Below, piece after piece: positions 11,211 to 21,939 of a stretch of DNA of 61,942 bases. Positions within the stretch are counted from its first letter, which is position 1; every line of letters starts with the position of its first letter. The notes beneath the pieces were generated by a model. The model was not told the origin of the DNA. It searched no databases and worked only from the letters and a program-made list of their open reading frames with translations. Position numbers and translations under genes: made by a program. The stretch covers positions 382,925 to 444,866 of the forward strand of contig MNCI01009104.1 in NCBI GenBank assembly GCA_015680685.1, given 5' to 3'. This DNA comes from Gnetum montanum (taxonomy: Eukaryota; Streptophyta; Gnetopsida; Gnetales; Gnetaceae).

Positions 11211-11308
11211 GAAAAGAAAAACACAAAAAGAAAAGAAAGGAAAAAAAGAGAAAAGAAAAAAAAAAGAAAAAGAGAGAGAGAGAGAGAGAGCAAAAAAAGG
11301 AAAAAACA
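11211..11308 (+). repeat. Purine-only A/G microsatellite
   Basis: A near-uninterrupted run of A and G, including about 12 AG units. It lies where A and C have much shorter A-rich runs within the same tail block, so it is an expansion of a pre-existing A-rich spot. Reading frames through it are low-complexity artefacts. Confidence 0.9.
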
Positions 11309-11804
11309 ATGGAAATTCAAAGCACATCTCTTAGACATAATAAAGGGTTACAAGCACTAGTTATGGGGCTAGAAAGACATGTTACCCATGCCTGAAGGTA
11401 CCCCTCTAACTAAGGCCATTCCTTTCTTTCTTCTTCTCTTTTTGGAGTGATGTTCATTTTCTGTGGTTGTTATGGACTCATGATGATAGGCAAGAAGGAG
11501 AACATCAATGCAAGGCTACTATTAATAGTGTGAACTTGGTTTGAAACTTGGATAGATAGGTATGATGATCATTTTAATCATAATTGACACAAGAACCTAT
11601 TGCAGACATGATTAAGTACCTTACATTCCAATCTTTCCAATCCCTTCTCATCCCATTATTCAGCTCACTATTACACACAATTATGAGCCTAATGGTTTTG
11701 TATAGGAGAGTGTAAGATCCTAACTAAGGTAGTTGTGTGTTGTTTGGAACAAAGGCATTATCTACATTTAACTTCTAAGGTGGCCATGGACATCTATAGA
11801 AGTA

Positions 11805-11856
11805 GTTATGCAAGGGCATTATGGCAGGAGCTTGCTTTGGGGAGGATCCACTTGCA
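11805..11856 (+). other. Conserved 53-base non-coding block (element 0 copy)
   Basis: GTTATGCAAGGGCATTATGG then TTTGGGGAGGATCCACTTGC. Same block as 8552-8604. Confidence 0.75.
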
Positions 11857-12827
11857 TGACTTTTGTTGATCACAGCTCTGAACCCAACCTCACATCCTTT
11901 AGGGCACCATGAAAAACTTCTCAAACTTTATGTATGATTATGGGACTACTTCTCATTAATTTAGAATTATTTTTAATGCTTTTTTATTGAAATTTCCTCT
12001 AAATTCAACATTTCTTGGCCATATTATGACCTAGACCTTTGGTTTTAATTGTTCAAAAACTTGAGCACTTTTGGAGTTAAGCTCATTTATCGTGGGGGGT
12101 GGGGGGCCGTGGGTTAAGGATGTACTTTTTGAAATTTTTCTAACACCCCATTTTCAAACATTATGGTAACTAATAGTAAAAATAATCAAAATAACTTGAA
12201 CAACTTAATGATTTTAGTTATCTTAGAGCCTTGGGAAACATTATTATGAAATTATCTTGAGCTTATAGGTTAAAATTTTTAAAATTTTGAGCTAATTAAG
12301 GATTTAAGAAGGGTTAATCATTAATGAAAAATTATCAAAAATAATGTTGATCCTTTGGTGATTTCAGATTATGCTAAATTGAATCTCTATGTTTGAAGGT
12401 CTTATAAAAGCAAGGTAAATGAGGCCAATAGGAGAACAACAGAGGCTATGCCCATGGACAAATAGTAGCACATATAGGGATTAAAGCTCAAACATCACAT
12501 GTTTGTTGGATCCATGGGACGATGAGAAGAAATTTTAGTCCATCCTTCAAGAATGTTTTGCATAAAAAGAGAAGCATTAACATAATAATCAAGGTTGGAA
12601 AGTTTGGAAAGATTAATCTTTAGCGGATTTTTGAAGACATTTGCAATTTTGCAAAATTTGATGTCTTTCCAGTCTTTTTGTCATTGTGTAATACATCTAC
12701 TCAAATAAAATTTTGTAACATGACACTCTAATTTTGTAATGGTAGTCAATCTAGTCTTGGTCACCCTATAATTTTTATAATGAAACTTCGTCCATTTATA
12801 TATAACTTGAGGATGAGTTTTTAGTCA

Positions 12828-12839
12828 GTTGTAGGGGTA
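12828..12839 (+). other. Polypurine tract of element 0
   Basis: GTTGTAGGGGTA directly abuts the LTR start at 12840 and is preceded by a T-rich GATGAGTTTTTAGTCA. The same arrangement occurs before 41364 (+) and after 18303, 48812 and 60559 (-). Confidence 0.75.
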
Positions 12840-13804
12840 TGATGAGACATGATATGTTCAACAACTTTGTTGGTGCATCCTTGTTGATGTATCGTAGATG
12901 CATTGTCACATATGTGTGGATGAAAATGCATTGATGCATTAATGGGCAACACATCTTAGATGCATTGATGCATCCTTGTTGACCCATCCTCATTGATGTA
13001 GCTAAATGTGTGAATGCATCCCCGTTGATGCAATGCCTATATTTGCCTATAAATATGTAGGTACCCATTACGTATTTGACGTCATTTGGTCTGTAGTGTA
13101 GCTAGACTCTTGCAATTTTATTTCATAATCATGGTAAACAATGAATGAGTGCTTGCAGTGTGGATTTGAGTTAGTTGTATGACATCTTATTCAAGTGGCA
13201 TTGTACCTGGACACATTCCATGAATAGTAATAAGATTGAGATTGATTCATATTCATTATAGCACTTTGACTTTAGAATATATTTACTTTCAATGCAATTC
13301 ATTTTCTATGTACTTAGTTAACATTTACATTTTCATGCATATTAATTAATTGGTGGAATGAGCATGACCACCTTCGAGCATAAACATGTATTTGCTTGGT
13401 AATCCCAGTAACGTTATTGCTTGGTTCACCAAGTAGCATAACACTTGGTAATGTTAGTAGTGGGTGCATGAGTTAAGGACATGTACGACAAGCTGGGAAT
13501 AGACACTCATTGCCCTTAGAATAGTTTAGGATTTATGTTTTTGTTATTAATTACATTAAATAATTTATTTTCATTCTCTTATATAATTTAGTCTTAGCTG
13601 CACAATGTCAATAATCATATGCCTCAATTTGGACTCAACCATACATGATAAAGCTACCACTAGTCTAGGTGGGAAGATAAAAACTTGCTATCAATGCTTA
13701 ACAATCTAGATACCACACTAGTTTTATCCATAGAATTCAATTGGATTGCATGTGAATACTTATGATTTGTATGTTTGGGCGTAGGGGATACTTGCTGCTC
13801 ATCA
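12840..13804 (+). repeat. 3' LTR of element 0
   Basis: 965 bp, starts TGATGAGACATG and ends GCTCATCA, immediately downstream of a PPT. U3 (12868-13040) is built of degenerate repeats of TTGATGCATCC-like units rather than the GATATC palindromes of A and D. TATAAATA at 13048-13055. Its 5' partner would lie before the window. Confidence 0.82.
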
Positions 13805-13806
13805 AT

Positions 13807-14655
13807 TGTCATGTTCTAGATTATTCATATAAAATGCCATTGTTGAATAGTAAATAATTTGATTGCAATATCATAGATACGATGTCCTTAGGGGTGATTT
13901 AAACTATAAATACTCCTCACCTGCCATATGAATGATATTTATTAATGCACTTGTACTGAAACTTTATCAATTTATTTTCTTGATTTTCAGTAGTAGTTAG
14001 TAATTGCCAATAACATGAAATGAGTTAACTGTCTAGAGTCTTATTCAAGTACCTTGTACTTGAATACAATGCATGAATACAATAAGAACAAGATTGATTT
14101 TACTTCTTTGTGATGCTTAAACTTATATTAGATTAATTTTAATTACAAAGTAATTTCCCATGTTATTTATTTTCTAATGCAATTAAAAAAATGATTTTCT
14201 TTCTTGCATACATTGTTGCCTACTTTAAGCATAAACATGTAATTGTTTGGTAGTCCCAACAAGGTTAACACTTGATTTGCCTAGCAATGTAGCACTTGGT
14301 AATCCCAATAGTGGATGTGTGAGTTCATGACGTATATAGTAAGTTTGGATCAGACACTGATCTCCCTTCGGCTAAACTAGGATTCATTTCTATTCTTAAA
14401 TAGATTAATTAAGTAAATTCTATATTTTACTTTAGTTTATTAAACATGCTGAAAAATATCATAATCATACACCTCACTTTGGGCTAAAGCATACAAACTA
14501 GAGCCTTTATTAGTCCAAGTGGGAAGACAACAGTCAACAATTTATTGAGTAGCTTCCTTAACACCAACATCAGTATCATCCATGGACTATGACATGGTCT
14601 ACTATAACACTTGTAGATTATATGGTGAAGCATTGGACATACTTGCTACTTATCA
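13807..14655 (+). repeat. 5' LTR of element E
   Basis: About 849 bp, beginning near TGTCATGTTC and ending CTTATCA, followed by a PBS. It is moderately similar to 12840-13804, including the stretch around CTTATTCAAGT and the U5 end, and has TATAAATA at 13905-13912. It starts two bases after the end of the preceding LTR. The exact left edge is uncertain because U3 is diverged. Confidence 0.65.
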
Positions 14656-14656
14656 T

Positions 14657-14674
14657 TTGCATTATTATTGGGGA
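14657..14674 (+). other. Primer binding site, tRNA-Asp type (element E)
   Basis: TTGCATTATTATTGGGGA is a heavily mutated match (10 of 18) to the tRNA-Asp complement, recognisable mainly by its position one base after the LTR end. Confidence 0.5.
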
Positions 14675-14787
14675 TGGTGCCAATAGTTTAGAAAGTTACA
14701 TTATGTAAAATTGTTGCACAAGAATTTTAATAATTTATCTTTTAAATAATATTAAAATGTTTATAGGAATACACACATTAATCAATC

Positions 14788-15150
14788 ATGTCTGCTTCTC
14801 ATAGGACTAATTTCCCACCTCCTATAGATAACACTACAAGGGATAATGATAGAGCAAATTATATTAGCAAGGACTATGATGTACCCTATTAAGCAAAAGT
14901 GATCTATAATGATCCAAATCCCTATTATTCAAAATATACCTTTGTCTTATGCCAAGACAAATAGATGTGATGGTAGGACCTACAAGGTAACATTATGTTG
15001 TGCCTTGATAGGACAACTCCATCATGTGACTACCTTAATGAAGAACAAGCTAGAAATGATTTTGGATGATTACAAAGTGATTGATAACATGTCTAGACCA
15101 TGCAAACCCATCAAAGCTTGGAAAAAGTAGGTGTCACATTCAACAATTAG
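14788..15150 (+). pseudogene. gag N-terminal fragment of element E
   Basis: ATG 14788 gives M-S-A-S-H-R-T, the family gag start, followed by a block matching the PDEY/FTFIL/GNI region of A and C (here N-P-Y-Y-S-K-Y-T-F-V-L and Q-G-N-I-M-L, with a stop and frame slips after about 14960). Homology fades after about 15150. The rest of E is not recognisable, either deleted or too diverged. Confidence 0.65.
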
Positions 15151-17431
15151 TTATAGATAAATTTATAAAATCACTTAAGTGGCATGATTAAATTCTTTAG
15201 AAGGTCATATATTCTATATGCAAACTTAAAATCCAAAATTGAATTATTGGAAAACTTTAATGCATAAAGTATGAAGACTTACAATTCAATAATCATAATA
15301 AACCATACAGAATAAATTACTTAGCAAAATCCATGCAATGTTATTCCAACATCTTAAGTACAACATTAATGTACAAGTTCCAAGAATTACAAAAGGTAAC
15401 CACAAGGGCCATTTGAAAATCCATAACATGGCTTTAAAATTACAATGTTTCTTGAATCAGTTGATCATAAAGCTTTTTTAAAAGCTAGCACTCGTGTGGT
15501 ACACTATGATCTAACATTCACAATGTTACCAAGAACCTCCATTTGAGCCTCCGAACTAAGATCTACATTAAACATATGTAGGAAGGGTTAGAACACCTTT
15601 ACATTAGAGGAAACCATCTCAATGCCATGTGTAACATGTTGGAAGATGGGGCCTATGCTACAAGGCACACTATTAGAACCAATAATAGTTATAATAAACT
15701 TAACTATTACTTAAGAACATTAACTTTACCACCAAAGCATTAAATTCCAAAATAACTTTATTGTTAATGCAATTAATTACTATTGAATCATGATTTGCAT
15801 CATTATTGATACTACATCAAATGTTATGATAATTGTAAGGTTGATACTAACTTAAACTAGCCATCTAGACTAACCCTCCTATATGATGAATTACAACTAT
15901 TGGATTAGAACCTTCATGTATATAAAACCAACCGTCAGATTATGTTATGGCTAGTATCAACCCGACAACTATCCTAAGTCCTTAACTTCTCACTATCACC
16001 TAAGATTTACTAGATATTAGGCATTGCCATTAAATTGAAAAAATCATCTAATTCAAATCTACCATGACAAAGAATTATTGATATTGTATTAGTAGCCAAA
16101 TCTGAAAATCATGTTAGTTAATAGATCCTAAGCCTAGCTTTTCAACAATATAAATGCATCTATACATGTCTAGAATGTTAGCTAACCACTACAATTGAAG
16201 ATCATTGTTTATATTTAAAAAATGGTTGCATCATGTTAGTTTGGAATATGTGCTCAAAAATCATCATGATAGCTAGATCCATCACAACCTAGGTTATAAT
16301 GCATAGAGATGTTATAATTGCCATTGTCATTGTAAAGAGATGTTGTAGAAGAAATTTGATGTACAAACACAAAGAACAAATTTCAAAAATGGTAAATTAT
16401 TGTAAGAAAATGACAGCCAAAGCTAAATCAACAATAGATTTAATGGTTAGCTCAACAATGAAAACTAAAAGCAAAAGTATAAGGTAAGTGAGTCTAGTAA
16501 GGAAAATCTACTTGTAGCACATGATGAAAGAAAGCACATTTCCTCTACCTTGAGAGATTATATGAGAGCAAGGCTTCACCAAGTATGAATAGGCTCAAAT
16601 ATAGAAATTGCAAAGAGATCTACTATGCATAATCATGAGTGAGAGAATGGAAGAGAGTACCATCCATAATTGATGCCAAGAAAGCTAGCATTGCCAAGTA
16701 TTTATAGCCATAAGAGGTAAGGTTTGGGAAATTTTAAGAATAAAGGATTATTAATGTATTTTCTAAGATCAGGACACATGTACTCACAAAAAGGATTCAA
16801 AGATCAACCAATGGGTTTAAATCACCAAATTATTGGAATAAGCTCACATGTCTAAGAATGAGTTTCAAGATAAAATAAGAGAGTAATTGGAATACCTTAA
16901 ATATCCATTTAGCATGTCTTATAGCCATATTCTTACTTTTTTCCAAAACCTTAAAATAAAATAAAATGTGAAAATATAATTTAAAACATAAATAAAATAC
17001 TAGTAATGGACCATCACCATCCTTTCAATTTGTCTTTCACAAAAGACACCAAGCATTAGCAAATACCAAGAATAATAATTAAGAAAATAAATACAAAAAT
17101 TATAGTTTCAAATATGTAATAAGAGAAAGGTTCAGGTCTAAAACCTTAAGAAGCATAAAATTGAGTCATAATAAAACATGTATACTTACCAATACATGAG
17201 GGTGTTATGGTTAGAATCATTGTAAATCCAAGATTCAGAAGAATCCTATGCAAAATAAGCTAAGCATCTTGTGGCCACCAAATGGTTTAAAGACTAGATC
17301 TCTAAATCAAAAGGGACCTTATAGATCATTAGAAATTCCAAAAACTTGAGATAGTGTTTTTTCCAAACACAAGTTAAAAATAAGAAAAAAAGCACATGTG
17401 GAATAGTTGATAGAAGTAAAGAAAATCTGAT
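15151..17431 (+). other. Unassigned AT-rich region
   Basis: I see no conserved protein motif, LTR edge or RNA gene. Short ORFs (for example 16299-16487) look random. It could be diverged internal sequence of element E or unique intergenic DNA. D is inserted at its right edge. Confidence 0.5.
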
Positions 17432-18303
17432 TGATGAGTGGTGAGGTATCCCTACACTCAACCATATGAATATGAGCATTTCACGCACAATCCAGTCGAA
17501 CTTTGTAGATGAACTAGTTGTGGTATTCAGACAATAACTCATAGATCGCAGTTCGCTATCTTCCCACTTGGACTAGTATTAGCTTTGTCACGTATGGTTT
17601 AGTCCAGAGTGAGGTGTATGATGTGTTCCTACACTAATGCTACTCTTGGGGATGATGGGAAATAATATCAACTAAACTAGGAGAGAGAGAGTGATAGAGA
17701 ATCTAAACTAGCCTAAGTGCGATGAGCATCCATTCCTTAATCATCCGTATACATCTTGGACCTCGTGCATGACTACCACTGGGATTACCAAGTGCATGGC
17801 CCAGGTATGCTACTGGGTTACCAAGTAGTCACACTTAAATGCTCATGATTAAGTCGTACTCATTTTGTGTTACTAGGAGATAAGGGTAGAGAGATATTAA
17901 CTAAGAAAGCAATAAATAACAATATAAATTAAATAATTAAGTTAAGTGGATGTTGCAATGATGAGGTAATCTCGATCTTTATTGTTGGTCATGTGCATGT
18001 CCAAGTACGTCACACTCGAATAAGGATGCCGTACAATTACAATCATCACACTGCGGGCATGCACTGGGAGAAAAGGGTTGAGAGGAAAAACTAACAAAAA
18101 ATTCCTATCGTAGTACTAAAAAACTACAAAACTTAAACTTCAAAAGTTGCCTACCAAATCTGCCTACCTCTTAATTATAGATGAGGAGACAGGTTGCGAT
18201 ATCGTGTACGTGATATCGTGTCTAGGTTGTGATATCACGTACGTGATATTGCGTACATGATATCATGGGTGCGATATTGCAGCCAACAATTCATGACTCA
18301 TCA
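17432..18303 (-). repeat. 3' LTR of element D
   Basis: 872 bp, read on the minus strand from TGATGAGTCATG to ACTCATCA. U3 is about 100 bp with five RATATY palindromes. The TATA position reads TATAATTA (plus 18172-18179). Confidence 0.93.
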
Positions 18304-18316
18304 TACCCCAACGACT
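18304..18316 (-). other. Polypurine tract of element D
   Basis: Minus strand CAGTCGTTGGGGTA directly precedes the 3' LTR, with the family T-rich lead GATGAATTTTCATT upstream. Confidence 0.75.
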
Positions 18317-18495
18317 GAATGAAAATTCATCCTCGAGTGAAAGTGAGAACAAGCTCCATTGATTACACAGTGGATAGGTATGGGATTATTGACTGATGAG
18401 GATGGATTCATGCTGCAGTGTGGAATTAGAAAAAAATTGAGACACAACATGGAGAACTCAAAAGAAAGTCCTATAGCTACAAGATTGGGTGGAAC

Positions 18496-19262
18496 TCATG
18501 TAGTTCCTGGTGGTGGTGGCTCCTCCATGGGTGCCTTTCCCTTGTCTTGCGTTCCAAGTCTTGGGATTTGATGGCGTTGAAGTATGGCCTGGAGTTTCTC
18601 CTCTTGTAAGGCCTTAAGTGCCTTGGCGTGCATGTAAGTTTGCGCTTGTGTCATAGAGGCATCCTAGTTAGCCTTCTCTTTTTCTTCCACCACCCTTTTA
18701 TTCTCTATCAATAGTTTATTAAGTTGCTCAGTTTTGAAAGTTTCCAACTACTTCTAAGTAACCTTTGGCCCTGTATTTGAAAGGTTTAATACTTCCAAAA
18801 TGGATTGAACAAAGAAATAATTAGTCACACCACAAATGTTAACCATGGTACCTTCTTCTTTGTTGTGCCAAAATTGATACATTTCCCCTAAGTACCAGGC
18901 ATCGCTTTCAGAGAGGGTAGGCCACAATGGGGACCCTTTGAGGTGATCCCTAATGACCTCTGGAGAAAAGTCTATGAAAGGTCCAAAGTTTAATTCCACG
19001 ATCACTGCAGTAAATATAGACCTTTCATGGATGGTCTAAACACAATCCTGGGGCAACATGAAATGTCGTCCCTTTTCAGATGCTACTGCAGCTCCTCCTC
19101 TTGCCTGCCTTGATTGTACAGTGGCAGGGTCTTCTTGGTGGATACTAAATGATTGTTCCTCCTGCTCTACATGTTGTTCAGCAGGAACTTGTCCTTCACC
19201 TCTCCTAGGTCACTTGATCACACCTTGAGCAGGACCTTCCTATTGTCCGTGTTTCGGGGCCA
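18496..19262 (-). pseudogene. Element D ORF2: unknown protein with C-terminal coiled-coil-like segment
   Basis: About 255 codons in one minus-strand frame with six nonsense codons and no frameshift. The N-terminal third is Gln/Glu-rich. The middle contains a compact, well-composed segment with N-F-G-P-F-I-D-F-S-P-E and W-Y-L-G-E-M-Y-Q-F-W. The C-terminal part is a charged heptad-like helix ending in a basic/proline tail (K-A-P-M-E-E-P-P-P-P) before TGA at 18496-18498. It lies between an internal promoter-like array and the PPT, the position of ORF2 in C and H and of the env-like ORF of Athila elements. Sequence similarity to the C ORF2 is not obvious beyond the coiled-coil and proline tail. 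Function unknown. Confidence 0.55.
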
Positions 19263-19490
19263 ATCGTTAGTAAGGTTGTTACCAAAGTTAGGTTATACCT
19301 TACTACTTGCCTTAATGAATTTGCTTTATCTCCGTGTGACATTACTTATTAGGAGAAAATTTCCTCGAAAGATTATAATATTGAATCCTCTTTGCTTAGG
19401 TGGTTTCCAANTAATTTTATAACTAATTACTCTTAATAATGTCCTTCGGGTGATGAAAAATTTCAAAAAATTTATGCGCTATTCGATGTG

Positions 19491-19517
19491 TGCCCCTCCC
19501 CCACGACTAAGTTGAAC
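19491..19517 (-). promoter_or_regulatory. Internal polypurine-tract-like motif (element D)
   Basis: Minus strand CAACTTAGTCGTGGGGGAGG, matching 7307-7331 in A. In D it lies downstream of the 53-base block; in A, C and J it lies upstream. Confidence 0.5.
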
Positions 19518-19684
19518 ACTTTGGGTTCAAGTAGGTTCAAACAAAATGAAAATTGGAGTACTAGTGAGCAAGTTATGGATACGAAAGCAGGAGATACATA
19601 ATCGTGAGTCATAGAGAGAAATTTGAAAAAATTCCCTCACATGAACAGTTGAAAATGATGTTGATTAGTGTAGGGGGGTTACGT

Positions 19685-19768
19685 ATATATATATATTTTG
19701 GATGCGATATCGCGTACGTGATAACGCGGATGTGATATTGTGTCGGCCGCGATATCACGTATCGAAGT
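19685..19768 (-). promoter_or_regulatory. Internal U3-like palindrome array with TATA repeat in element D
   Basis: The array at 19701-19768 holds GCGATATCGCGTACGTGAT-like units of the kind otherwise found only in the U3 of the D LTRs. On the minus strand it is followed by an alternating TATATATATATA (19685-19696), upstream of ORF2. Surrounding sequence is not LTR-like, so it is not simply a solo LTR. A separate promoter for ORF2 is an inference. Confidence 0.45.
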
Positions 19769-20080
19769 TAGGGCACTTTATAGAATGTACCAAATTTTTA
19801 ATATTTGTTTGAAATTAAACGATGTAAACTAAGGACATCTGGATGAGTGTTAAAGGGTTCCAGGATAATTCAACTAGTTTTGAAGGCACGAAAATGATGA
19901 TGGTGTGGAATTTATCAATAAGGACCTCAAATGGTAAGGGAGAGAAGAAGGCTATGTGATGGTTGATAGGAACGTTTGAATCAGAGGGGTAGTAATAAGG
20001 GAAAGAATATTGTTGACAATACACTGAGGGTAATAGATGATGTGCGGATGATGTTTTATGAGTGCAAATTACAAAAATCA

Positions 20081-20134
20081 CGCAAGTGTGTCCTCCCCAA
20101 AGGAGAGCCCAACCTATAATGCCCTTGTGTAACC
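20081..20134 (-). other. Conserved 53-base non-coding block (element D copy)
   Basis: Minus strand GGTTACACAAGGGCATTATA then TTTGGGGAGGACACACTTGC. Same block as in A, 0, C and J, here in an element without pol. Confidence 0.72.
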
Positions 20135-20763
20135 ACACCTTAAAATGTCCCTAGGTACTAGAAGGGTTAAATGTAATCTACACTGGTTCCATAAAACACA
20201 CACATGTAAGTATCACCGGAATGAGGTAAGAATTCTACGCTATACGAAACACGAGCTACAATTACATGAACAGCGAGATGAGATGGACTATAGAAGGGAT
20301 TGTAGAGATTGGGACATGAGGTAACTGACCCAGGGCATAATGAAGTCGGCATGTAACGCATGATTAATGTGTCATTAACTTGTCATTCCAAGATCAAGAC
20401 CAAGTCCATTCCTCTGATCAGTGACACTGCATTGTTTCATCCCATGATGAGCGACTATGAGAGTACTAGAACAACAAGGCATACGATCACTTGGCATTTT
20501 GTTCAAGGGAGGAGTGATTTTTGCTTTGTGGCACTTTTTCTTCTTTTCTTATTTATTTTCGATTGTTGAATCCAGAGAAGCTACCAAACTTCAGGCATGG
20601 ATGCATGTCTTTCTAGTGGGGCCCCCTAGAATAGCATTGGATTTTTGAGTGCCTTTTGATTACTCTTACTCTCATTTTGCGTTAGATCTACAAGGATCTT
20701 AGTACAACCACATTGCGTTAGATCTACAAGGATCTTAGATCTACAAAGATCCCTTCTTTTCGA

Positions 20764-21840
20764 TTATCTAATGATATTTTTTCCTACTTCTCGAGTTGTC
20801 AAAACTCTATCTCCAATAATATTGATATGTTCCCCACACTTTTTATGCATCCATTCCAGCATCTTATTGATCTTTGCCTCGATTTCCTCTAATGATTGTT
20901 GTACTGGCAAAGATGGTTCTTCCTCTTTGAGATAGGTTGATTTCTCCTTTTTATGATTATGGACCTTTGTTAAGTTGAGATTTTGGTCCCGTTGATGTTT
21001 TTCAACATTCTCCCATCTAGCCATTTCTCCTTCTTTTGCTACCTTCTTAATAAGCTCTTGGAATTGATGGGTTCATGGTTCATATAGTTGAATTTGGGCA
21101 TAGATCCCTAGGGTCTCTCTTGTTTCATCACGAAGCCCATCAATGATATGGTACATTAACCTTTCCTCGGAGAGCTCATGGCTTGGATAGTTATTTAACA
21201 ATGCATAATATCTTTCTAAGGCCATGTCCAAGGGTTCATGTTGCGCTTGTTTTCACTCTTGGATTTGTTTCCTCAAGGCCAACACTCTTGCATAAGTTTG
21301 ATATCTTTCATTAAAGAGTTCTACCATTGTTAGCCAACATTGAATTGAATTTGGTTTTAATGATTTGTACCATACTTTTGCTTGGCCAACAAGTGTCATA
21401 GGAAAGAGCTTAAGTTTTTGTCAACCGTTATCAATGTTGTTCCATGCATAGGCATCCTATAAGGCTTGTAAATGTTGTTGCGGATCTAAGTCATAGCCTC
21501 CTGAGAAATTGGGAAAGTTGTTTAAATCGAGCCTGGGTAGGCGGCTCTTTTTACGATGCCTATGGGAGATTCGAATAGCTTCTTGTATTTGTGTTAGGCT
21601 TGTAGTGGCCAGTAGGGGTTCATCATCATCGAGTAAGTTATGCTTTCGTGCGTTGGGATGATGCTGCCTTCGTTTATGTTTATAAGAAACCCCCACCTTA
21701 GATTGCGTACTCCAATCTTCATTGTCATATAATTCATTAGTTCTCCAATGAATTACCTCACTAGATGTGGCATTATCGTAGTCTTGTAGGGGAGGCGTGG
21801 TTGTGAAATTGTGTGTGAATTTGTATGTGACTTTTTGTAA
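20764..21840 (-). pseudogene. gag of element D, nearly intact
   Basis: One minus-strand frame of 359 codons with only three internal nonsense codons and no frameshift, ending at 20764. No ATG is found at the expected start; the frame opens after TAA at 21841-21843, so the start codon is probably mutated. Features in order: D-D-D-E-P-L-L-A-T, a basic R-K-K-S-R, F-S-G-G-Y-D-L-D-P, the capsid-like Q-K-L-K-L-F-P-M-T and R-Y-Y-A-L-L-N-N-Y-P, then a Lys/Glu-rich segment with coiled-coil character and a short basic end. It corresponds to the capsid region of A, C and J. The His/Arg/Asp-rich segment of J is much reduced and no zinc knuckle is visible. Confidence 0.8.
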
Positions 21841-21920
21841 TTATTTTCTCCTAAGAGATATATCGTTAATTCCTGTACAACAACCTTGTATGATATGACT
21901 AATCTATATAACTAGCACCG

Positions 21921-21938
21921 TCCCCAGCAATGGTGCCA
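21921..21938 (-). other. Primer binding site, tRNA-Asp type (element D)
   Basis: Minus strand TGGCACCATTGCTGGGGA matches 15 of 18 bases of the tRNA-Asp complement, the three differences being transitions. One base separates it from the LTR. Confidence 0.88.
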
Positions 21939-21939
21939 A

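Larger units (their letters stand above)
10673..12827 (+). other. Non-coding 3' tail of element 0
   Basis: Blocks match the tails of A and C: a TTTGCATGGTGTGGTTCCCA motif near 11190, TTCAAAGCACATCTCTTAG near 11317, CATGTTACCCATGCCTGAAG near 11378, and the 53-base block at 11805. From about 11870 to 12330 it is AT-rich with nothing recognised. At about 12335-12375 a stretch resembling the acceptor region of C (GTTGATCC, then TTTCAG) is followed by a short remnant that may be the start of ORF2. Ambiguous bases at 10898 and 10945 may mark assembly weak spots. Confidence 0.55.

Noticed and set aside
11016-11360. Overlapping Phe/Ser-rich (minus) and Lys/Arg/Glu-rich (plus) ORFs
   Set aside because: Translation of the purine microsatellite; no homologous coding frame in A or C.
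15151-17431. Host gene between E and D
   Set aside because: Only short random ORFs, no exon-like runs, no recognisable protein motif.
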